From positions 1-30,717 of the IMG/VR virus record IMGVR_UViG_3300023049_000124: a DNA stretch of 30,717 bases; one strand, given 5' to 3'. Shown one piece after another: positions 7,293-12,961 of the stretch. The notes beneath the pieces are model-generated. The model was not told where the DNA came from, did no database searches, and saw nothing but the letters and a program-made list of their open reading frames with translations. Position 1 is the first letter of the stretch; every line of letters starts with the position of its first letter. Source of the stretch: a virus. The position numbers and the translations under genes were made by a program.

Positions 7293-7996
7293 TATGCTTC
7301 CTCTTTTGCTTCTAAGTAATTATCAAAATAATGGTCAAAGTCTGAAACAAGTTTTAATATATGTTCAGGTGTTGATTCACGAGTAATTTTATAAAAACCA
7401 GCAAAGTCTTTTTTGTCAGCTTGCTTTGATTCAAGTAATGCATGTAGTTGCTGGCTAGGGGTTAATTCTTTTGCTTTTGGCTGTGATGGTGTTACATACT
7501 TTTCCATTGGTATTTCTTCACCAACATAAGGCAAACCACCAAGCTCAACAGGAAAAGCCATTCTAAAGCTTTGAGCAATACAAACTTTTTTTAACATTGT
7601 TCGTGGCTTAGATTTCCACATGGTATTATTTTGATTGTACTCATCTAGATAAACTTCATGGTAAAAAGGGTCAGACCAATCCTTACGCTTGATTTCAATG
7701 CAAGCTTTTAAGTCATTGCCTGCACCCTCAGTCCAGCACTTCCAACCTGATAATTGCTGGCTCATTTCAGCACGCTTTAAAAACACTTCATAACCAATGA
7801 TGATATTGAAGTTATTGCCATATTTTATTGCATGAATTTCTTTTCGAAGTGGGTTTAAGTTTAAGGATTGAGCTATATTGATAAATTGATTCGCATGAGC
7901 ATCACTAACATTCAATCCTAATGATCTAAGATAATCTATACATATTTGATTGGTAATTTCATTTGATAATAGTGCTATATTGTTTTCTTTGCCCAT
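7292..7996 (-). CDS. bet: Bet/RecT-type single-strand annealing protein
   Basis: This 234-residue protein anneals complementary single strands made by the neighbouring exonuclease. It has the Bet family N-terminal core: NPLRKEIHAIKYGNNFNIII (residues about 52-71), GYEVFLKRAEMSQQLSGW, CIEIKRKDW (about 98-106), and WKSKPRTMLKKVCIAQSFRM-AFP (about 128-150). The C-terminal part is charged and variable, as is usual. A GGAGG site 8 bases upstream of the ATG supports the start. It is the first gene downstream of the relic-rich stretch 8000-8490 in the leftward operon. Confidence 0.93.
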   Translation of the reverse strand: MGKENNIALLSNEITNQICIDYLRSLGLNVSDAHANQFINIAQSLNLNPLRKEIHAIKYGNNFNIIIGYEVFLKRAEMSQQLSGWKCWTEGAGNDLKACIEIKRKDWSDPFYHEVYLDEYNQNNTMWKSKPRTMLKKVCIAQSFRMAFPVELGGLPYVGEEIPMEKYVTPSQPKAKELTPSQQLHALLESKQADKKDFAGFYKITRESTPEHILKLVSDFDHYFDNYLEAKEEA

Positions 7997-8057
7997 CTTC
8001 TCGGCCTCCTATTGTTATTGTTTATTTTTCTTGTAGTCCATCTCTTGATTAAAACCG

Positions 8058-8078
8058 CAACGAACGCAACATTCGTTG
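8058..8078. other. 7-bp perfect hairpin downstream of TnpB relic
   Basis: CAACGAA (8058-8064) pairs with TTCGTTG (8072-8078) around a 7-base loop. On the minus strand it lies a few bases after the TnpB relic's stop, where the right end and the 3' part of the guide RNA lie in IS200/IS605 and IS607 elements. There is no T-run, so a terminator role is less likely. The transposon origin is inferred. Confidence 0.5.
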
Positions 8079-8090
8079 TATGATTAAGGT

Positions 8091-8231
8091 TCAAACTACC
8101 TTTGTTAAACATTTTAAAAATATCGATCTTGCGCCATTAATATCGCGATCAACCTTGATTCCATCGGCTTTTAATGTTTTTTTAGAGCCAACATTGTCGT
8201 CAATTACACCGCTCCAAGATCTTGTTTTATT
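8091..8231 (-). pseudogene. TnpB (IS200/IS605-IS607) C-terminal relic
   Basis: The minus-strand frame, open from 8231 to TGA at 8091-8093, encodes the end of a TnpB-type RNA-guided nuclease. DGIKVDRDINGARSIFLK is the RuvC-III motif (DRDxNGAR) with the catalytic Asp. The preceding zinc ribbon is recognisable (TRSWSGVIDDNVGSKKTLKA), but the metal-binding cysteines have become W, V and A. The frame has no start codon and stops lie directly upstream (TAA TGA). Next to it is a well-formed unrelated start at 8242. This is a dead or repurposed tail fragment of about 46 codons, far short of a complete TnpB. Confidence 0.75.
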
Positions 8232-8242
8232 TCATTACTCAT
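8204..8242 (-). pseudogene. Truncated gene start (12 codons) with strong ribosome site
   Basis: On the minus strand AAGGAG (8254-8249) lies 6 bases before an ATG at 8242, an excellent start. The frame reads MSNEIKQDLGAV and stops at 8204-8206. It overlaps the TnpB relic in another frame. A slip of -1 at the run of four A would fuse the leader to the relic. The simplest reading is a phage gene whose body was lost when the TnpB fragment landed. A leader peptide or a small fusion protein is possible. Confidence 0.35.
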
Positions 8243-8314
8243 TGGATTCTCCTTGAAACTAACCCCACCCAGAACACAAAGGAATCACTCAAACTGGGTA
8301 GGGAACTTTTAAAC

Positions 8315-8433
8315 TGGGGGCAGGTGACAGGATTCGAACCTGCATAGTGACCTTATAGTAGTTTTGCGCAACTCTTGTCTGCTACGTGTCACTCACGTTA
8401 AACGCTGTGGCTTGCCAATGCTCCACACCTGCC
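8315..8433 (-). tRNA. tRNA-like element with canonical ends and aberrant centre
   Basis: Minus strand. GGCAGGTG (from 8433) pairs perfectly with CACCTGCC, giving an 8-bp acceptor stem. The T arm is canonical (GCAGG-TTCGAAT-CCTGT) and an encoded CCA can be read at 8317-8315. T8, G9, A14, GG and A21 of a D arm are present, but only its inner two pairs form. No 5-bp anticodon stem with a 7-base loop is found. Instead the middle has a long stem AGTGAC/GTCACT enclosing a GTAG/CTAC stem. At about 115 bases it is longer than normal tRNAs. The 8+5 arm resembles tRNA-Sec geometry, but a UCA anticodon loop is not visible. It could be a decayed tRNA, an interrupted tRNA or a structural tRNA mimic. Confidence 0.5.
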
Positions 8434-8492
8434 ATTAATTCTGGGCTTAATATCCATTCGTGCTATCGGTTGAACATGTACCCAGAAACTTT

Positions 8493-8657
8493 CTAGGCTT
8501 GTCGCCTTAATAAATTTGCACTTGATAAAACACCATCCATCTTTGGTGCAGAAGAAGCAGGGAACTTAATTTTACCCTCTGACTTCATAATGCTATATAA
8601 AATCGATGACCTGTTATCATCATCAAAACTTGCTATTAATTTATCTTTCAAAGTCAT
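8493..8657 (-). CDS. Hypothetical 54-residue protein
   Basis: This is a short early gene of unknown function. The start at 8657 is chosen because GAGGG lies 8 bases upstream, and the ATG begins one base after the stop of the preceding gene. A longer start at 8690 lies inside that gene without a ribosome site. The sequence (MTLKDKLIASFDDDNRSSIL) is acidic and helical at the start. It has no membrane segment and no family I recognise. Confidence 0.55.
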   Translation of the reverse strand: MTLKDKLIASFDDDNRSSILYSIMKSEGKIKFPASSAPKMDGVLSSANLLRRQA

Positions 8658-8658
8658 C

Positions 8659-8826
8659 TTATGCGCCCTCAGTTGATTCAATTTCTTCAATTAGCTCTAA
8701 ATTAACCAGAGTATTCATACAGAAAACTAAGCGTTTTTTGTCTTCCAAATTGTACGTACTGGACACGACTTCACTCAGCTTTTTAACCATTTCATTTACC
8801 ATGTAATCTTTAACTATATACTTCAT
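8659..8826 (-). CDS. Hypothetical 55-residue protein
   Basis: The minus-strand ATG at 8826 follows the upstream gene by 9 bases, with an AAGGAATC ribosome site inside that gap. The product (MKYIVKDYMVNEMVKKLSEV to the end IEEIESTEGA) is predicted mostly helical with an acidic tail. It has no recognised family. It is packed between two other short genes with one to nine bases between them, the usual layout of early phage operons. Confidence 0.55.
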   Translation of the reverse strand: MKYIVKDYMVNEMVKKLSEVVSSTYNLEDKKRLVFCMNTLVNLELIEEIESTEGA

Positions 8827-8835
8827 GTTGATTCC

Positions 8836-9231
8836 TTATGCTTGTAATTTGGTGAAAAATTTACTTAATTGACTGTGTGAATATATATCGCTGAAATTAG
8901 CGAATTCATACATCATTCTGATCACGTTTTCCGGCACATCATCACAGTAAGCATCTATTGCGCTGTATTCTTCAACAGCGTCTATCTCACCGTGATAATT
9001 GATAGCGATACCACCAAGACCGTTGGCCAGTAACTCAGTGTGAAAGCGTTTTAACTGGTTGTATGTAAGCTCGATGTTACTATCAAAACATATAGCCTGG
9101 TGTATGTTTTTCTCTGCGTTATCTTCAACATGTCTTTTGTGTGACATATCGCCTTTAACTAGCTCAACTTGTAGTAATTTATATTCATCGTCAGTGATCT
9201 TTTCTGATTGAGTGATTACCGTGTATTCCAT
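8836..9231 (-). CDS. First gene of the leftward operon, hypothetical 131 residues
   Basis: I recognise no family. The protein is acidic, without signal or membrane segments, and contains a cluster EIDAVEEYSAIDAYCDDVPE (residues about 82-101). Such acidic early proteins are often DNA mimics or host-factor inhibitors, but nothing here proves that. It is the gene immediately downstream of the leftward promoter and operator pair, the place of lambda N or of anti-host genes. ACGGAGCAAGAAA precedes the ATG as a ribosome site. It has no helix-turn-helix pattern, so it is not an obvious repressor. Confidence 0.6.
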   Translation of the reverse strand: MEYTVITQSEKITDDEYKLLQVELVKGDMSHKRHVEDNAEKNIHQAICFDSNIELTYNQLKRFHTELLANGLGGIAINYHGEIDAVEEYSAIDAYCDDVPENVIRMMYEFANFSDIYSHSQLSKFFTKLQA

Positions 9232-9259
9232 TTTCTTGCTCCGTTGTGTTGATGAATAA

Positions 9260-9288
9260 AGTATAATTAATTATACACAACTATGCAA
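9260..9288 (-). promoter_or_regulatory. Leftward early promoter (PL-like)
   Basis: On the minus strand TTGCAT (9288-9283) is followed after 17 bases by TATACT (9265-9260), a good sigma70 pair. The -10 and spacer overlap the perfect 16-bp palindrome at 9261-9276, so a protein bound there would block polymerase. It would drive the operon 9231 to 6273. Confidence 0.6.
9261..9276. promoter_or_regulatory. Operator-like palindrome 1 (left pair, outer)
   Basis: GTATAATTAATTATAC is a perfect 16-bp palindrome, GTATAA-TTAA-TTATAC. It is the best of four sites of the same form in this 340-bp region and overlaps the leftward promoter. The likely ligand is the Cro-like protein encoded at 9623 and, formerly, a lysogenic repressor. 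Confidence 0.7.
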
Positions 9289-9307
9289 TACTATTTACAC
9301 ACTATTT

Positions 9308-9323
9308 GTATAATAATTTATAC
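9308..9323. promoter_or_regulatory. Operator-like palindrome 2 (left pair, inner)
   Basis: GTATAATAATTTATAC has both perfect half-sites, GTATAA and TTATAC, around TAAT. Its start lies exactly 47 bp from site 1, the same distance that separates sites 3 and 4. Confidence 0.7.
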
Positions 9324-9363
9324 ATTTATGATTTATAAGAATAATTTATATGCGAAAATAATT

Positions 9364-9432
9364 AAAAAAAGTTACACCTCAGAATTCAAAGCAAAAGTTG
9401 CTTTGGAAGCCATTAAAGGTGATCAAACAATT
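9364..9432 (+). pseudogene. IS3-family OrfA transposase N-terminal fragment
   Basis: TSEFKAKVALEAIKGDQTI, preceded by KKSY, is the conserved start of IS3-family OrfA (xEFKxKVALEAxKGxxT). The similarity stops after about 23 codons and the continuing frame is low-complexity, so the helix-turn-helix and all of OrfB are missing. It sits between the two operator pairs, where a lambda-type phage would carry its repressor gene. It is a relic of an insertion, probably linked to loss of the repressor. Confidence 0.7.
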
Positions 9433-9530
9433 GGTTATAACCACTATAGGCATCTGTTTGTACATAACCATTGTAAGCTTCATTGTCATAACCCCGTATT
9501 CAGTATTAGTATATCCATAAAAAAGTACAT

Positions 9531-9546
9531 GTATAAAAATTTATAC
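9531..9546. promoter_or_regulatory. Operator-like palindrome 3 (right pair, inner)
   Basis: GTATAAAAATTTATAC contains GTATAA and TTATAC with a 4-base centre AAAT. It lies just upstream of the -35 box of the rightward promoter and could serve repression or activation. Confidence 0.7.
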
Positions 9547-9556
9547 TGACAATGTA

Positions 9557-9584
9557 TTGATATATTTTACATACTATGTATAAT
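9557..9584 (+). promoter_or_regulatory. Rightward early promoter (PR-like)
   Basis: TTGATA (9557-9562), a 16-base spacer and TATAAT (9579-9584) form a strong sigma70 promoter about 40 bases before the Cro-like gene. The -10 box lies inside operator-like site 4, so the promoter should be repressible. It would drive the replication operon. Confidence 0.75.
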
Positions 9585-9593
9585 TAAATTTAC
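9578..9593. promoter_or_regulatory. Operator-like palindrome 4 (right pair, outer)
   Basis: GTATAATTAAATTTAC has a perfect left half and a right half (ATTTAC) with two mismatches to TTATAC. It is the weakest of the four, overlaps the rightward -10 box, and lies 47 bp from site 3. The order of site strength could set the order of binding, as in lambda. Confidence 0.6.
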
Positions 9594-9622
9594 AAACATT
9601 AAACTTGTAAAGAGAATTATGC

Positions 9623-9838
9623 ATGACTACTGAGGAAGGACGTAATTATTTTGGATCATATTCATTACTGTCTAAATTCTGCGGATTGTCTCCAAGGGCT
9701 AGTTGCTATTGGGGCAAATATCCATCACCAAGCCATCAGGCATTCTTAGAGTCAGGAACCAATCAACAGCTAAAAGCAGAGGATTGGGTTTTTAGCCCCA
9801 AGTCCAAAGAGATTAGAAAAGCTTTGAATAAAAAATAA
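9623..9838 (+). CDS. Cro-like helix-turn-helix regulator
   Basis: This 71-residue protein has the Cro/YdaS-type pattern: YFGSYSLLSKFCGLSPRASC-YWGKYPSPS (residues 9-37), a helix-turn-helix followed by the conserved tryptophan, then QAFLESGTNQQLKAED, matching the usual xxLTxGxLKAED end. It is the first gene after the rightward promoter, as cro is in lambdoid phages. It probably binds the GTATAA-N4-TTATAC sites and lowers early transcription. AGAGAA precedes the start, with a weaker out-of-frame ATG at 9619. Confidence 0.75.
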   Translation: MTTEEGRNYFGSYSLLSKFCGLSPRASCYWGKYPSPSHQAFLESGTNQQLKAEDWVFSPKSKEIRKALNKK

Positions 9839-9846
9839 GGTTTTAT

Positions 9847-10635
9847 ATGAAATGGTTTAAACACGATTCAGATGCAAATCAGGATGCGAAGCTTAAAAAA
9901 CTGCGATTAAAATACGGTGCGCAGGGCTATGGAATTTACTGGTACTGCCTTGAATTAATCGCCAGAAATGTTGAAAAACATAATCTTACATTTGAGTTAG
10001 AACACGATGCAGAGCTTATTGCTCATGATTTTAGTCTTTCAAGCGAACTAGTCCAAGATATGATGACATATATGGTCGATCTTGATCTGTTTGAAAATAA
10101 CAGAGGGGCGATAACTTGCCTTAAAATGTCTAAAAGAACCGATGAATATACCCAGAAAGTTCTTAAAAGTATGGACAATATCGGGATAGTGTCGGGAGAT
10201 AATCCGAAAAAGTCCGAATTAAGAGAAGAGAAGAGAAGAGAAGAGAATAGAAGAGAAGAGAATATAAATAGTCGTGCAAGCAGCGACAACACACCTAAAA
10301 ATTATTCTTACTCTGAAATAATTGATTACTTAAACACTAGAGCTGGTACTCAGTACAAAGCATCTACTAAGAAAACTCAACAGCTTATTAATGCACGCTA
10401 CCAAGATGGTTGCACTTTAGAAGACTTTAAAAAATGCATAGATAACAAAGTTAACGAATGGGTTGATGATCCTGAATTCTCTAAATATCTAAGACCTGAA
10501 ACCTTATTCGGTACAAAAATGGAAAGTTATTACAACTGTAATACACCACCAGCCAGCCAGAAAAACATGTCAAAGCTGGAACGTGAATTATATCTAATCA
10601 ATAACACTGAACCACTTATAAACCATCAAAGGTAA
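9847..10635 (+). CDS. Replication initiation protein (DUF4373 / Lin1244-like)
   Basis: This 262-residue protein has residues 1-90 matching the DUF4373 / Lin1244-Lin1753 start (MKWFKHDSDANQDAKLKKLR, then YGAQGYGIYWYCLELIARN), a winged-helix domain found in phage replication initiators. Residues about 160-230 fit the phage conserved C-terminal domain (YSEIIDYLNTRAGTQYKAST, KYLRPETLFG). The linker (about 121-140) is a highly charged EEKRREENRREEN run encoded by a 5-bp DNA repeat. It is followed by the helicase loader and DnaB helicase, so it probably binds the origin, which may lie inside or next to this gene. Confidence 0.85.
   Translation: MKWFKHDSDANQDAKLKKLRLKYGAQGYGIYWYCLELIARNVEKHNLTFELEHDAELIAHDFSLSSELVQDMMTYMVDLDLFENNRGAITCLKMSKRTDEYTQKVLKSMDNIGIVSGDNPKKSELREEKRREENRREENINSRASSDNTPKNYSYSEIIDYLNTRAGTQYKASTKKTQQLINARYQDGCTLEDFKKCIDNKVNEWVDDPEFSKYLRPETLFGTKMESYYNCNTPPASQKNMSKLERELYLINNTEPLINHQR
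10221..10263 (+). repeat. Pentanucleotide AAGAG microsatellite inside replication gene
   Basis: Five AAGAG units (10221-10245), one AATAG, two more AAGAG, then AATA. The unit is 5 bp, so gain or loss of one unit shifts the reading frame and would remove the C-terminal domain of the initiator. It falls in the linker between the two domains and reads EEKRREENRREEN. Confidence 0.9.
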
Positions 10636-10640
10636 TGCAG

Positions 10641-10913
10641 ATGAACAGTAAAGAAATAGGTCAATTAGTCACTTTAGCATTTGGGTGTTTTCAGAATCAA
10701 AATGCATCACCTAGCTTAACTAAAAAATCATGGGAATTTTTAATATCAGACTTACATTATGAATTAGCACTGGAAGCACTGAAATGCGTTTTAAACAAAT
10801 CAAAGTTTTTCCCAACGGTTGCAGAAATTAGAGAGGAAGTTAAAAAAATAGAAAGCATTAGGCCGATAGGAATTCCAATTGAATTTTTAGAAGATAATGG
10901 TGATAAGAAATGA
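10641..10913 (+). CDS. Helicase loader (G39P-like)
   Basis: This 90-residue protein follows the initiator and overlaps the DnaB-type helicase start, the place of helicase loaders. Its pattern fits the phage SPP1 G39P loader family: LVTLAFGCFQNQ, WEFLISDLHYELALEALKCV, then KSKFFPTVAEIREEV, where the Phe-Phe-Pro-Thr-xx-Glu-Ile motif is typical. It would bring the helicase to the initiator complex. AAAGG lies 8 bases before the ATG at 10641, which I prefer to the ATG at 10635 in the TAATG overlap, which would sit too close to it. Confidence 0.7.
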   Translation: MNSKEIGQLVTLAFGCFQNQNASPSLTKKSWEFLISDLHYELALEALKCVLNKSKFFPTVAEIREEVKKIESIRPIGIPIEFLEDNGDKK

Positions 10914-12175
10914 ATCAACTAGAAAATCATAATTGTGAAGCTGCCGTTTTGGTTGTCATGTTTGATAAAAAGAAATATCAGCAAATAGGTGTCAGCCAAT
11001 TAAAACTATCATGTTTCACTAACCCATCGCATATAAAAATATTTCAAGCATTCAAAAAGGCTACGACTGAAAACTTAAATATTGACGAAGTTATGTTGTC
11101 TGACTTATCCAGCGTGAGCATGGAAGAGATAGAAGCTTTCAGGGGCTACAACGTATCAGTGCCAGAAAACTTTAACACTAGGGTAAAAGCATTGCTGGAT
11201 TTAGATAAAAAGCGTAAGCTAATCAATTACATTAAAACCGATCTATTTAATTCATTAAGTAATAATTTTAATGATCTGGCTAATAATTTAAACGCTGAAA
11301 TAACAAAACTACACCAGGATAAACAAAGCGAAATATCAAAACCGATTTGTGATAATGCCGATTATTGGACTGATATTTTATTTCAGAACATCGAGCAAAG
11401 TGCACATAAGCCAATGCCAATTGAGAGATTTAAGTTATTAAATTCAATCTTAAACGGCATTCAAAAAGGCAGGCTTTATGTTTTAGCTGGTGAGTCTGGA
11501 TTAGGCAAAACAGCACTAGCGATCAACATAGCTGTAAATTTAGCCAAGAATTACAACGTATATTTCAACTGTCTTGAGATGCCATCTGTTAGCTTGCTAG
11601 AGCGTGCTATTGCTGATGAATGTAATTTAGATTCTTACACAATACAAAAAAGACGTATTAATCCAGAACATAAAGAAAACATCAGGAAGACAATCAAATC
11701 ACTTAGAATTACATTTGAAGATAGCAATGATACAAACATAGATAATTTATTGCTTTCACTTCAATCGATGCATTCAGTAGACCCATTTGATGCCATATTT
11801 TTAGATTACTTAAATTTATTCAACGATAAATCCAAAAAGCACGACAGCAACGCTTATGAAATTGCAGAGATTACCCAAAAGTTAAAAGTCTTTGCAGTTG
11901 AAAATAATATAGCAGTTGTCTTATTGGCGCAGTTCAACGCCAGCAAGAAGTCAGACATTAGGGCAGAAGCTACAGCGTTAAAAGGTTCAACATCAATCAG
12001 GCAAGACGCTGACGTTATTTTGTTAATTGATAAAGAAAAACCAGACCCAAGGCCAACCGAAGATATGTTGCTAATCATCGAAAAAAACAGAGCTGGCAAG
12101 CGTGCAGATATTCGAATGACCTATGAGGGCAACCATTTGAGATTTATTGAAAAGGTGAATCAATATGCAAACTGA
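10910..12175 (+). CDS. dnaB: DnaB-type replicative DNA helicase
   Basis: This 421-residue protein is the hexameric 5'-3' fork helicase. It has a Walker A GESGLGKT (residues 194-201), the catalytic Glu in NCLEMP (E223), Walker B AIFLDYLNL (295-303), the sensor VVLLAQFN (336-343) and the DnaB motif LKGSTSIRQDADVIL (357-371). The N-terminal part (about 1-140) is the DnaB N-terminal domain in weaker form. The length is a little shorter than cellular DnaB (about 470), as is usual for phage versions. The start overlaps the loader stop by 4 bases. Confidence 0.93.
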   Translation: MNQLENHNCEAAVLVVMFDKKKYQQIGVSQLKLSCFTNPSHIKIFQAFKKATTENLNIDEVMLSDLSSVSMEEIEAFRGYNVSVPENFNTRVKALLDLDKKRKLINYIKTDLFNSLSNNFNDLANNLNAEITKLHQDKQSEISKPICDNADYWTDILFQNIEQSAHKPMPIERFKLLNSILNGIQKGRLYVLAGESGLGKTALAINIAVNLAKNYNVYFNCLEMPSVSLLERAIADECNLDSYTIQKRRINPEHKENIRKTIKSLRITFEDSNDTNIDNLLLSLQSMHSVDPFDAIFLDYLNLFNDKSKKHDSNAYEIAEITQKLKVFAVENNIAVVLLAQFNASKKSDIRAEATALKGSTSIRQDADVILLIDKEKPDPRPTEDMLLIIEKNRAGKRADIRMTYEGNHLRFIEKVNQYAN

Positions 12176-12560
12176 TATTTCTAATTTCAAGGCTGATGCT
12201 TTCAAGCCGAGCGATAAAGCTCCAAGGGAATTAATAAACAATGTGATTGATATTTACCGACTGCACGCAGGCATTAAACAGTTCGATGAAAGTTTTGAAA
12301 GCTCATACCCATTTTTAAATATGTGTTATAGCGTTGTGTCAATGGCCAAAGATGAACATGGCGATAATTTGCCAAAAGTAACAGAACTTGCATTAGAAAT
12401 TCTTGAAGAAGAATACGAGCAAGATATCTGTCAATTATTTGTCGCAAACGTGCTATGCATGGGAATGAATGAACACCTAAAAACACAAAAAATTATAAAG
12501 ATTTTAAGGCAGCAAGAATTAGACGAAGCAATGGCACAGCAATTGGAGCAGGCATCGTGA
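12165..12560 (+). CDS. Hypothetical 131-residue protein of the replication operon
   Basis: No recognised family. The sequence is mostly helical and acidic, ending in a glutamine-rich helix (DEAMAQQLEQAS). It has no membrane segments. Its start lies 11 bases inside the helicase gene and its stop overlaps the next start (GTGA), so it is translated with the replication genes. A role in replication or control of host functions is only a guess from position. Confidence 0.6.
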   Translation: MQTDISNFKADAFKPSDKAPRELINNVIDIYRLHAGIKQFDESFESSYPFLNMCYSVVSMAKDEHGDNLPKVTELALEILEEEYEQDICQLFVANVLCMGMNEHLKTQKIIKILRQQELDEAMAQQLEQAS

Positions 12561-12742
12561 GTTTAACTATCCAGCAACTTGAGGAAAGAAAAAGGCTACA
12601 GCTTGAAGCAATAAGCTTAAAAATAAACCACCAGAAGATTGTAAACATTATCGCAGCAGCAAAGGAAAGAAGCCTAACTGTTTGTGAACTCGAAACAGTC
12701 AGAAACTTACAGCAAATCAGCGCAGACATGGGGGAGGTATGA
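12557..12742 (+). CDS. Hypothetical 61-residue coiled-coil protein
   Basis: The start is GTG, in a GTGA overlap with the previous stop. The product is almost entirely helical with a heptad-like pattern of leucine and isoleucine and no cysteine pair or membrane segment. No family is recognised. The stop overlaps the ATG of the damaged winged-helix gene as ATGA, so three genes are translationally linked here. Confidence 0.55.
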   Translation: MSLTIQQLEERKRLQLEAISLKINHQKIVNIIAAAKERSLTVCELETVRNLQQISADMGEV

Positions 12743-12961
12743 GCCAAGAATCAATGATATTAAATCACTTACAACAACACGGCAGCATTACTCCATTGCA
12801 GGCGTTGACTGATCTTGGTTGTTACAGACTATCAGCGAGAATTTTAGAACTCAGCGAGAATTTTAGAACTCAGGGAGAAAGGGCATAAAATCAAAACGAA
12901 TTTGCAAGAGAAGAACGGCAAGCGTTTTGCGGAATATCAACTAGAACAGGGAGCAAGATAG
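12739..12961 (+). pseudogene. Winged-helix DNA-binding gene broken by a 19-bp tandem duplication
   Basis: The gene starts at ATG 12739 (ATGA coupling) and begins like small phage HTH proteins: SITPLQALTDLGCYRLSARI. After ILEL a second copy of a 19-bp segment shifts the frame and the protein ends at 12886-12888 (49 residues). Removing one copy restores the usual family end (LREKGHKIKTNLQEKNGKRF, then AEYQLEQGAR) up to TAG 12959-12961, directly before the next ATG. The intact form would be about 67 residues. Either the gene is recently inactivated or it switches by slippage. Confidence 0.85.
12836..12873 (+). repeat. Perfect 19-bp tandem duplication
   Basis: CGAGAATTTTAGAACTCAG occurs at 12836-12854 and again at 12855-12873 without a gap or mismatch. 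The unit length is not a multiple of three, so copy number sets the frame of the winged-helix gene. Confidence 0.95.

Noticed and set aside
8315-8433. Amber or ochre suppressor tRNA
   Set aside because: UUA can be read at one place (GTTTAAC) but no stable anticodon stem forms around it, and CUA is never preceded by the required U33. Several genes also end in TAG or TAA in normal fashion.
8315-8433. Phage attachment site in a tRNA gene
   Set aside because: No integrase is recognised in the complete genome, and the structure is a near-complete tRNA-like unit and not just a 3' tRNA end.
8836-9231. Candidate lysogenic repressor at the start of the leftward operon
   Set aside because: No helix-turn-helix or repressor cleavage motif is visible. 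The protein is acidic, unlike DNA-binding repressors.
9283-9549. An 88-codon plus-strand frame as a functional gene in the control region
   Set aside because: Only about 23 codons resemble a protein (IS3 OrfA). The rest is low-complexity Tyr/Ile/Asn/Lys from AT-rich DNA, and it covers three of the operator-like sites.
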